This document shows positions 47,653 to 57,702 of a stretch of DNA of 64,000 nucleotides, piece by piece. Below the pieces are notes generated by a model. The model worked only from the letters and a program-made list of their open reading frames with translations, ran no database searches and had not been told where the DNA came from. The DNA is from CAVRQM01 sp963822705. GTDB taxonomy: Bacteria; Pseudomonadota; Alphaproteobacteria; Acetobacterales; Acetobacteraceae. Location: positions 124,001-188,000 of the forward strand of contig CAWGIX010000011.1 in the NCBI GenBank assembly GCA_963822705.1, read 5' to 3'. The first letter of the stretch is position 1; every line of letters begins with the position of its first letter. Position numbers and translations under genes: made by a program.

Positions 47653-49177
47653 CGCGGTTGCGGTGCAGAGTTCTGGGGGCAGCTCCCCGGTGTTGATGAG
47701 GTGCAGCAGCGCGTGCTCGCTCACGTCATCGCCGGCCAGTTCGCCCGCCACGCGCCCTCGATACAACACCACGATGCGATCGCACAGTCCGATCAGCTCC
47801 GGCAGCTCGGTGGAGCTGAACAGCACGATCCGGCCCTCGGCCGACATCTCGCGGATCAGCGCATAAATCTCCCGCTTGGCGCCGACATCGATGCCGCGCG
47901 TGGGATCGTCCAGCAGCATCACGTTCGGCGCGATTTCGAGCCACTTGCCGATGACGACTTTCTGCTGATTGCCGCCGGAGAGCGCGTTGGCCGGGCTGAG
48001 CGGCGACGGTGCCCGGATGCGCAAGCGGCCGATCTGCCGCTCGGCGCGCCGAAAAGCCTTTTGGGGGTCGTACCATGGCGAGCCTTCACGCGCACCGACC
48101 ACGACCTCGCCAAGGTTGAACAGCAGGCTCCGGTCCAGCATCAGCCCGTTCCGGCGCCGGTCTGACGGAACCAGGCACACGCCGCGCCGCGCCGCATCGG
48201 TCGGGATTGCGCGGCAGTCCACGTCCGTCCGGATACGATACTTTTGCCGCGCGCGCCTTGCTTGTGCCGAACAGGGCTCCCAGCAGCGTCGAGACGCCCG
48301 AGCCTTCGAGGCCCGCCAGTCCGACCACCTCGCCGGCACCGGCAGCCAGATTGACATCGGACAGCTCGCCGCCGCTCAGGCCGCGCACCACGATGCGCGA
48401 GGTTGCCGCCTCGCTGCGGCGCGGCGATGGCGGCGGGAACAGCGCGTCCTGCTTGGCGCCGATCATCGCCTCGATGACTTCCGCAATGGACAGCGCGGCG
48501 CGGTCTTTGGTGAAAACGTCGCGGCCGTTGCGCGTGACCGTCATCCGATCGGCGATGGCAAACACCTCTTCCAGGCGGTGCGACACGTACAACATGGTCA
48601 CGTCGCGGGTGCGGAGCTGCTGCAGGACCGCGAACAGCCGCGCCGTCTCACGCTCGTTCAGCGCCGAGTTCGGCTCGTCCAGAATGAGCAGCAGCGGCTC
48701 TTCCAGCAGCACGCGACATAGCTCAACAAGCTGCTGCTCGCCGATGCTGAGGCGGCCGACTGGTTCTTGCAGATCGACATGCAAGCCGAGCTGATCGAGC
48801 ATGTGACGGCTGCGATCCTGCATCGCGCGGGTCGATACCAGCCCGTAGCGGGTAGGCTCGCGGTTGACGAACAGGTTCGCCAGCACCGAGCGCTGCGGGA
48901 ACAAACTCAGTTCCTGATACACGATGCCGATTTTCTGTGCGCGCGCGGCGGCCGGCGATCCGAGTTCGACCGTCGTTCCGTTCAGGCTGATCGACCCGGC
49001 ATCGGCGCGCTCGACGCCCGCCAGCACCTTCATGAGCGTCGATTTGCCGGCGCCGTTCTCGCCCACGACGGCGTGCACGGTGCCGCGCTGCACGGCCAAG
49101 TTGATGCGATCCAGCGCGATCACGCCGCCGTAGCGCTTCACCAGATCGCGCACTGCCACGATCGGCGTCGCGCTCAT
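47649..49177 (-). CDS. Ribose-type ABC transporter ATP-binding protein (RbsA family), frame break
   Basis: Double-ATPase protein of about 508 residues. Domain 1 has GENGAGKST, LSIGEQQLVEL (signature degenerate, LSIGE) and LLILDEPNSALN; domain 2 has the usual degenerate Walker A (LEGSGVST), LSGGNQQKVVIGKWL and VMLLDDPTRGIDVG. The frame breaks near 48240. At the 3' end the coding frame runs without a stop into the permease N-terminus. A GTGA at 47649-47652 suggests that the true ends overlap and one more base error hides the ATPase stop, but a real fusion cannot be excluded. ATG 49177 follows the binding-protein stop by 44 bases. Confidence 0.85.
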
Positions 49178-49221
49178 CTCCGCGGCTGCGCGAACGTGAC
49201 GCCGTAGCCGGCGGGCGGCCG

Positions 49222-50304
49222 CTACTCCCCTTCTGCCGCCAACGGCTCCATGTTCTTCTTCCAGCCGCCGTTCGCCACGGATTGCGTCCACGGCTTGTAA
49301 AACTCGGCCGTGGCCTTCGGGTCGGCGGAGAGCGCCAGCAGTTGCGGGAACGTCGTCGCCGGCAATCCGTTGGCCATGTCGACGCTGCCGGCGGTCACGA
49401 CCTGCGTGCCCGAATTGAAAAACCCGACCGGCAGCTTGGTTTTTGTGCGGACCGCGTCGACCAGCATGGCAACGGGCAGGTAGCCTTGCACGAACGGGCT
49501 CTGGCCGAGCGTGACATAGGCGTGGCCGTTCTTGATCGCCTCCAGATTCTCGGTGGTCAGGTCGTAGCCGCCGGCCACGAACTTGTCGCCGTTGGCCGCA
49601 TTGAGCTTGCCGAGGCTTGCCACGTCCGGCGCGCACAGTCCGATCATCGCCACCGCATCCGGATTGGCGGCATAGAGCTGCTCCCAATGGTTGTAGTTGT
49701 CGGTGGCGCTGACCTTCACGTCGAACGGCCCGAGCACGGTGACGCCCGGACCGGCTTTTAGCGATTCCTCCACGCCCTTGGCGCGGTTTTCTAGAGAGGG
49801 GAAACCCGGAAAACAGTTACCGATGATGATCTTGCCCTTGCCCGCAGCACCGCCGACCTTGTCGAGCACCATCTTGCCGAGAATGCGACCGCTCTGGGTC
49901 GATTTCTCGCCGACATAGGGCGCCTGCACGGCCATGCTCAGCAGGTTGTACTGCACCACCGGGACGCCGCTGGCGATGATCTCGTTGAGGCCCTTTGCCA
50001 TCGAGTTGCCGGGCACCGAGGTGGCGACGCCCTGCGCCCCGGCATTGACGATGTTCTGCACCAGTTTCAGCTGCGCATCCGGCGCGCCGCCCGGCTGCTG
50101 CGGCCACTGCGAGTTTTGCGCCGAGATCGCCGCCGCCGCCTGTGCGCCGTCGATGATCTGCTGGATGAACGGATTGCCCTGCGCGTGGGTGACGAAGCCG
50201 ATGGTGATCTGATCCTCGGCTCGTGCCGGGAGCATGGCTAATGCTCCCGCCAGCACCATTACCGAAACGGCCGCAATGATGCGACGACGCTTGGACGTGA
50301 GCAC
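49222..50304 (-). CDS. Ribose-type ABC transporter substrate-binding protein (RbsB family)
   Basis: Periplasmic binding protein of 360 residues, intact. Signal: TSKRRRIIAAVSVMVLAGAL, cleavage after ARA. ITIGFVTHAQGNPFIQQIID, GVPVVQYNLLSM and DAVAMIGLCAPDVASLGKLN are typical of the family. I use GTG 50304, which has GGGGGA six bases upstream; a TTG at 50343 gives an unusual longer leader. It is first in the operon, followed by ATPase and permease. Ligand unknown. Confidence 0.88.
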   Translation of the reverse strand: MLTSKRRRIIAAVSVMVLAGALAMLPARAEDQITIGFVTHAQGNPFIQQIIDGAQAAAAISAQNSQWPQQPGGAPDAQLKLVQNIVNAGAQGVATSVPGNSMAKGLNEIIASGVPVVQYNLLSMAVQAPYVGEKSTQSGRILGKMVLDKVGGAAGKGKIIIGNCFPGFPSLENRAKGVEESLKAGPGVTVLGPFDVKVSATDNYNHWEQLYAANPDAVAMIGLCAPDVASLGKLNAANGDKFVAGGYDLTTENLEAIKNGHAYVTLGQSPFVQGYLPVAMLVDAVRTKTKLPVGFFNSGTQVVTAGSVDMANGLPATTFPQLLALSADPKATAEFYKPWTQSVANGGWKKNMEPLAAEGE

Positions 50305-50484
50305 GTTCGATCCCCCGTTTATCGTTGTGGACTGCGTTGGCAATCACAAACCATAGCCGGGGCGTCCGCCCCGTCAAGTTCCGCCGCACGCCGAAGGCTC
50401 TGGCTTTAGGCTCTCTGAGGGACGGTCTTGTGATGGACTGATTGCTCAAGGATAATCGTTCCGTCAGGGGTTGGGGGCTTTGGC

Positions 50485-51802
50485 ATGAACGGGGCGACAA
50501 GGCGGTCTCGACCGCCGTTCTTTTCCATGGGCGTAGCCTTGTTGGTTGCCGCTGCACCGCTGGCTTTGGCACCAGCCGCCGCCCAGGCGGCTCCGACATT
50601 CTCCACGATCTACGAGTTCCCGGGCGGCGCCCGCGGAATGTCGCCCGAGGCCGGTGTGATCCTCGGGCCCGATGGCACGCTTGTTCGGCACCACGGATAC
50701 CGGCGGCATCGCGGACGGCGGCGTCGTGTTTCAGCTCACTTCACGAGCCGATCCAAGCCGTCCCTGGACGGAAAAGGTCTTGCACCGATTTTCTGGGCAG
50801 CAGCAGGGCGGCTATCCGCTCGGACTGGTCCTTTCGGCAACCGGCGACCTGTTCGGCGTCACTCTCGATGGCGGAGCGCGTGGCGGCAGCGGCACCGTTT
50901 TCAGACTGGCCCAGCCCGATCCTTCGGCGCCTTGGACGTTTACCCAGCTCCATTCGTTCACCGGCGGCGATGACGGCGCTTCGCCGGCAGGCGGCCTGAT
51001 CATCGATCGCCGGTCCGGCCTGACCGGCACCACGGATCAGGGCGGCGCGGGGGCTGGACAGACGGGCAACGGCATCGCGTTCAGGCTTGTGCCGCCCGCT
51101 CCCGGCGCCTCCCGCTGGACCGAGAGCGTGCTGCACCGTTTCGGCGGCAGCCCCGATGGGGCCATCCCGCAGAGTCCACTACTAGCGAAGGGCGAACGGC
51201 AGCGGTTCGGGGTGACGACCCAGGGCGGCACCGGGATCTGCAGCAACACGGGATGCGGCACCGCATTCGAGCTGATCGCGCGGCCCGGATGGCTGGAACG
51301 AGACCGCAATCTACAACTTCGAAGGCGGCGCCGATGGCTCATCCCGGTCGGCAACCTTGTAAGAGACAGGAGCGGCCGTCTCTACGGCGCCACGGCATCA
51401 GGTGGGCTACCCGGCCCGGGCGGAAACTACGAGACCGGGACCGTATTCCGTCTCGACCCACCTGCCGCCGCAGGCGCATCGTGGACGAAGGAAATCCTGT
51501 ACCATTTCCAGGGCGGCACCGACGGCTATCTGCCGCTGAATGGAGTTTTGCTCGGCGGCAAGGGGGCGCTGTACGGAACCACATATGAGGGCGGCACTGG
51601 GCGCGGAACGCTGTTCAAGCTGACGGCGGGACAGCCCGGCCAGGAATGGACCAAAACCATCCTGCACAATTTTGTCGGCGGTAGCGGAGACGGCGCGCTG
51701 CCTACGTCGGCTTTGGTCGCCGACGGCACGGGAGCACTGTACGGCACGACGTATCAGGGCGGATCAGACGACTACGGAACTGTGTTCCGGCTGGTTCCGT
51801 AG
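50485..51802 (+). CDS. GloVer tandem-repeat (TIGR03803-like) extracellular protein, frame breaks
   Basis: About 438 residues with a signal peptide (FFSMGVALLVAAAPLALAPA). It consists of repeated units carrying the Gly-x-Leu-x-Gly-x-Thr/Val hallmark: GDLFGVTLDGGARGGSGTVF, GRLYGATASGGLPGPGG, GALYGTTYEGGTGRGTLF and GALYGTTYQGGSDDYGTVF, each followed by WT.tiLH.F-like strands. Such repeats form beta-propellers in surface proteins with varied anchors. Breaks lie near 50677 and, as a compensating pair, around 51290-51345, where the shifted frame reads WNETAIYNFEGGADGSS. Its stop is four bases from that of the convergent flavoprotein gene. Confidence 0.75.
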
Positions 51803-51806
51803 CGGG

Positions 51807-52894
51807 CTACGCCACCCGGGTCGCCGCGGCGACCCGGGCCAGGGCGCCCGGCCAAAACCGGGACGCCGCGACCATCGCGGATTGCGAGGACGGCAAGGCG
51901 GCCGCATCGATACAGCAGCGAAGCAGTCCGAATCGGTCCCCGATGCTGTTTGCGCGCGCGGCGGTGATACGATGTGGCCGTGCCGCCCTGCAAGAAACAC
52001 TTGGCGGCGAGTTCGGCGGTGCGCAGCGCCATCGGCGATACCGTCGCCGGTGAACGAGGCGATCACGCCCATCTGGTCGCCGAGCCGAAAAATTTTCGTC
52101 TCGTCATGGCGCGCGTCGGTGCACGAAGCCGTACGGCACGCGCGCGATCGCCAGCGGGCGGTTCCATGCCTCGGCATCGTGCAGCCGGCGCGCCAGGTGT
52201 GGGCTGGCGCTGCACAGATCCCGCAGCAAGCCGTCCCATCCGCCGGTCCGCGCCAGCCGCTCCTCGCGCGTGAGCAGGCACAGATTGGCGGTTTCGGCTC
52301 CGATCATTTGCAGCCCAGCATAGCCGTCGGAAAACAGAAAAAGCTCGACGGCACCGTCTAGCGCCGTCGCCTGCTCCGCCGCGAGACGCAGATGCGTCTT
52401 GAACGCCGACCAAAGCTTCGGGCGGCCGACGCGGCCTGCGCGGTACCCCGCGCAGCTCATGTTTGCCGGTGGCCAAAAACATCGTTTCGAGGCCTGATCT
52501 CGCCCAACCCTGCCACCAGCAGCCGGCCGTCGCAGAGACCGCGCACCGCGTGACCGCGCAGCACTCTTGCGCCGGACGCTTCCGCTTCTCCCAGCAGCGC
52601 TGAATCCAGCACGCGGCGCGAAATGCCGGCGGCGGGGAACGGCAGCGACGCTTCAGCGACACGGTCGCCGCGCACCAGCCGCACGCGATGGATTGTTCGG
52701 CCGCCCAGCGCCAGCACATCGATGCCGAGTGCGGCCAGCTGCGCCAGCGCATCGCCGCCCAAGAACTCGCCGCATACGACATGCGCCGGCGCTTTTTCGC
52801 GTTCGAACACGGTCACCGCGCGGCCGGCCCGTGCGAGACGGCACGCCACGGCGGCCCCGGCCGGGCCGCCGCCCACCACAAAAATGCCGCTCAT
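51807..52894 (-). CDS. FAD-dependent oxidoreductase of the type III PKS cluster, several frame breaks
   Basis: Flavoprotein of the group 'geranylgeranyl reductase/aromatic hydroxylase-like', about 362 residues. The FAD motif is FVVGGGPAGAAVACRLARAG, with HVVCGEFLGGDAL and GISRRVLDSALL following. The second FAD segment is FRLGDQMGVIASFTGDG. Frame changes occur near 52465, 52125, 52060 and 51925; the repaired C-terminus reads RFWPGALARVAAATRVA with TAG at 51807-51809. ATG 52894 overlaps the methyltransferase stop. It probably hydroxylates or oxidises the phenolic product of the type III PKS, like SrsC in Streptomyces phenolic lipid synthesis. Confidence 0.78.
51815..51838. repeat. Perfect 24-bp palindrome at a convergent gene end
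   Basis: The half-site CCCGGGTCGCCG is followed at once by its exact reverse complement. It lies 13 bases after the stop of the GloVer gene and inside the last codons of the flavoprotein gene on the other strand. It could act as a two-way terminator hairpin or as a protein-binding site. Confidence 0.6.
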
Positions 52895-53584
52895 CGCAGC
52901 CGCTCGACGCAGAAGCGGAACGGGAAACGCCAGTGGATCGTGCCGGGCACGCCTGCATCGGCCAAGAAGCGCTGCCAGTCCGCCCTGCGGAATGCCCGCG
53001 CGATCGAGACCGGCCCGTCATGGCGCACGAAACGGTGCCAGCCCGCCGCCGCGGCCATGGCGCGGAACCCGTGATAGGCGAGCCAGTGCCGGTGCAGGTC
53101 GTTGACGAACCAGCCGCGCACCGCGGTCGCCTCCATCCAGCACAGGAACGCCACTACCTGCGCATCCGACAGATGGTGCGTGAACAGCGAGCTGATGACG
53201 AAATCTGGGCGCGCACTCGGCACAAAAGCGAAGACGTCGCCGGTGTGGTAGGCGATCTGCGTGTCCGGAGACGTCTTGCTTCGCGCGGCCAGTTCGCTGG
53301 AAGGGTCGAGGTCCACACCCGACAATTCCGCGCGCTTGCCCCGACGTGCCGCCCAGCGGGCGATGGCGCGCAACATGTCGCCCTCGCCAAAACCCACGTC
53401 CAGCACTGAGAATGTCTCCGCATCTCCCACTGCCCGGGTCAGCCAGCGCAGGGTCGGACGGTGCGCAAAGGTGGCACGGTTCACCGACTGCCAAGTCGCC
53501 CAGGCAGCGGGCGAAATCCTCCGCCGGAACGGCCTCGGTCTCCATCCATTCCCGCTCGAGCGAGCGGGTGGACAGATTTCTCAT
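52891..53584 (-). CDS. Class I SAM-dependent methyltransferase of the PKS cluster, one frame break
   Basis: About 231 residues. SAM motif I is FSVLDVGFGEGDMLRAIARW, the acidic motif II is SGVDLDPSSELAARSK, and DVFAFVPSARPDFVISSLFT is motif IV/post-I. The N-terminal 33 residues (METEAVPAEDFARCLGDLA) are in another frame; the break is near 53490. In homologous phenolic-lipid operons the methyltransferase modifies a ring hydroxyl. It overlaps the flavoprotein gene by four bases. Confidence 0.82.
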
Positions 53585-53620
53585 CGCGTCAGCCCCTTGA
53601 CGGCGAAGACGAGCGACATG

Positions 53621-54672
53621 TCACAGCACGCGAAAGCGGAACGTCTCCGCCACCATGCCCGGACCGAACGCCATCGCCAGGCCACGGCCGGGTGGGCCGC
53701 CAAGCATGCGTTGCAGCACGAACATGATGGTGGCCGAGGAAAGATTGCCGAACGCGTGCAGCACCGCGCGCGATGTGGCCAGCGCGCGTTGCGGCAGCGC
53801 CAGGCCAATCTCCACCGCGTCAAGCACCGTGCGCCCGCCGGCATGCACGGCCCAATGCTCGACTGCCTGCGTGCCTTCGCCACGCAGCAGGGTTCCGCCC
53901 TCCCGCTCGGCGCGCAGCGCCTGCGCGATCCGTCCGGGAACTTTGCCGGACAGCCGCATGTCAAAACCTTGTTCGCCGATGTGCCAGGTGATCAGGTCAG
54001 CGCTGTCAGGGAGGATGGTGGCGAAGAAATAGTCGAGTGCGATGCCTTCCTCGTCGGCCGAGACGATGGCCGCACTGCCGCCGTCGCCGAACAGCAGGAA
54101 CGACAGAATGGTTTCCAGATCGGCGGTTTCCTGCATGTGCAGCGTGCACAGTTCCAGATTCACCACCAGCACGCGGGCGGACGAGATCCGCCAGCACGGC
54201 TTCCTGCGCCGCTCGCAGCGCCGGAACGGCCGCGGAACAGCCCATGAAGCCCAGAATGCTGCGCCGGACCGATGCATCCAGTCCCAATGCGGCGGCCAGC
54301 TGCAAATCGAGGCCGGGCGCGGAAAAGCCGGTGCAGGAGACGACGATCAGGTGGGTGATGCCGCTCACGTCCAGGCCGGAAAGCGCCCGCAGCGCCAGAT
54401 CGAGGGCCCAGGTCTCGTAGCGGCGCATCCGTGCCGCGGTCGAGGGAAACGCGCCGCGGCGGAAAAAACAAATCCGCGTCCACCTCGCCCGCTTCCAGCC
54501 GGCCCGGCCGGAAATACGAAAAGCGATGGCCGATGCCGGAGCGCTCTTCCATGCGGTCGAACAGCGTGCGCGCCCGCTCGTCGGGCAGCAGCGTGCGCGC
54601 GAAGGCGACGAACGGCGCATGCACGTCGTGGTCCGGTACGGCGGTGGCGATGCGGTTGATGTGCGCGGTCAC
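53621..54672 (-). CDS. Type III polyketide synthase (chalcone/stilbene synthase family), two frame breaks
   Basis: About 350 residues. The catalytic triad is present: Cys in NLELCTLHMQ, His in WAVHAGGRTVLDAVE and Asn in AFGNLSSATIMFVL. Other family marks are LIVVSCTGFSAPGLDLQLAA and FGDGGSAAIV, and the C-terminal GFGPG-type loop reads AFGPGMVAETFRF. Breaks near 54465 and 54180. GTG 54672 overlaps the ketosynthase stop (GTGA). It would extend an acyl starter with malonyl-CoA to an alkylpyrone or alkylresorcinol; chain length cannot be predicted. Confidence 0.86.
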
Positions 54673-55878
54673 GGCACCCGGCGCACCGCCAGCACGGCAT
54701 TGAGCCCGCCGAACGCGAACGAATTTGACAGCGCTACCTGCGCCGACGCCGCGCGGGAAAAATTTGGCACGCAGTCGATGTCGCACTCGGGATCGGTTTC
54801 GCGAAAACCCACCGTGGGCGGCAGCACGCCGTCGCGCAGCGCCAGCACCGTCAGCACCAGCTCCACGCGCGCCGCAGGCCGACATGCAATGGCCCAGCAT
54901 CGACTTGCTGGACGAGAGAGGCGGCACGCGCGCCCCAAAAACCTTGCGCAGCGCCAAAACCTCGGTGCGGTCGTTGAGGCGGGTGCCGGTGCCATGGGCA
55001 TTGATGTAGTCCACCTGCTCCGGCCGCAAGCCCGCGTCGTCGAGCGCGGCGCGCATGGCTGCGGCGGCGCCGTCTGCGTCGGGCGCGGTGAGGTCGCGCG
55101 GCATCGGCACTCATCCCGAAACCCACGAGTTCGGCATGGATTGCCGCTCCCCGCGCCACCGCGCGGGCAAATGGTTCCAGAACCAGAAGGCCGGCGCCCT
55201 CGCCCAGCACCAGCCCGGCGCGGTCGCGCGGAGAACGGGCGGCAGACATCGGGGCTGAGCACGCGCAGCGCCTCCCACCCTTTTATGAATCCCACCACGA
55301 TGGAGGCATCGCCGCCGCCCGGTGACAGCGAGGTCCAGCATGCCTGCGCGTACCATGTGGAACGCCTGGCCGATGGCGTGCGACGCCGAGGCGCAGGCCG
55401 ACGCGGTGGAAAAACACGGCCCGCGGATGCCGAACTCCATGGAGACGTGGCTGGTCGCCGCACTCGGCATGATCCGCGGCACGGTCAGCGGCGGCACGCC
55501 TCGCGCGCCGTCGCCGTAAAAGCTGCGATAGGCGGAGTCGAAGGTTTCTTGTCCGTTCGCGGCCCCGAGCACGACGCCGACGCGAGCCGGGTCGAACGCG
55601 CGAGGTGCGGCATCGTCCATCGCTTCGCGTGCGGCGACCAGCGCCAGTTGCGCGGAGCGGTCGAGCATGGGCAGTTTCCTGCGGTCGAACCGGGACGCCG
55701 CATCGAAATTGCGCACCTGCGCAGCGGTGTGGGCGGAGAGCCGCTCGGTCGGGATCGCGCCGATGGCGGAAATGCCGCACACGCCGCGCTGTGCGGCGTC
55801 CCACAACTCGGGTACGTCGTTGCCCAGCGCCGTGACGGCGCCCAGTCCGGTAATCGCAACGCGATGCGGCGAGCCCAA
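54669..55878 (-). CDS. Beta-ketoacyl-ACP synthase (FabF/KAS-II like) of the PKS cluster, several frame breaks
   Basis: About 403 residues. N-terminus RVAITGLGAVTALGNDVPEL; active-site Cys in FSTASACASASHA; catalytic His residues in YINAHGTGTRLNDRTE and SSSKSMLGHCM; Phe-gate segment SNSFAFGGLNAVLAVRR at the end. Four frame changes (about 55315, 55245, 55108 and 54880) separate well conserved pieces in the correct order. The start is TTG 55878, directly after the ACP stop. It probably builds or selects the acyl starter on the dedicated ACP. Confidence 0.84.
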
Positions 55879-56145
55879 TCAGATGGCCGGTTGCGGGCGG
55901 TCCAGAGTGGTCAGGACGTGCGCCACCAGATCGCCCACGGTGGCGAATTCCGCGCTAGCGGCGCGTTCCGCGACAACAGGTATTTCAACGCCGAACCGCG
56001 TCTCAAGGGCGAATACTGCTTGCACCATATCCAGCGATGGAATGCCTAGCGCCTCGATGGTCGCATCGGGCCGCAGCTCGGCCCGCGCGACCCCAGTCTC
56101 GCGTGCGACGATGTCCAGAATTTCAGGTACGCGCGGATCGGCCAT
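55879..56145 (-). CDS. Acyl carrier protein of the PKS cluster
   Basis: Carrier protein of 88 residues, intact. Helix I EILDIVARETGVARAELRPD, then ALGIPSLDMVQAVFALETRF, with the phosphopantetheine-accepting Ser37 (here in I-P-S-L-D rather than the common L-D-S-L). The third helix includes TVGDLVAHVLT. I use ATG 56145; an upstream GTG at 56187 would add 14 residues. It is the first gene of the five-gene cluster and is directly followed by the ketosynthase. Confidence 0.85.
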   Translation of the reverse strand: MADPRVPEILDIVARETGVARAELRPDATIEALGIPSLDMVQAVFALETRFGVEIPVVAERAASAEFATVGDLVAHVLTTLDRPQPAI

Positions 56146-56193
56146 CTGCCCCTCATGAGAAGGGGACGGTTCAGCCGCCGTCACCATTCCAGC

Positions 56194-57606
<1,413 letters not shown>

Positions 57607-57702
57607 GCCAGCGCTCCCGGCGCCCCCTGTTTCCGATGGCTCAGATAAGGTGCGGCACGGCCGCGTTCACCCGGGCGTGCCGCCGCGTCCCGGGATTTCG
57701 TC

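Noticed and set aside
722..55878. Programmed ribosomal frameshifting as explanation for the frame breaks
   Set aside because: Too many breaks in unrelated genes, with both plus and minus changes, often several per gene and without conserved slippery sequence or downstream structure.
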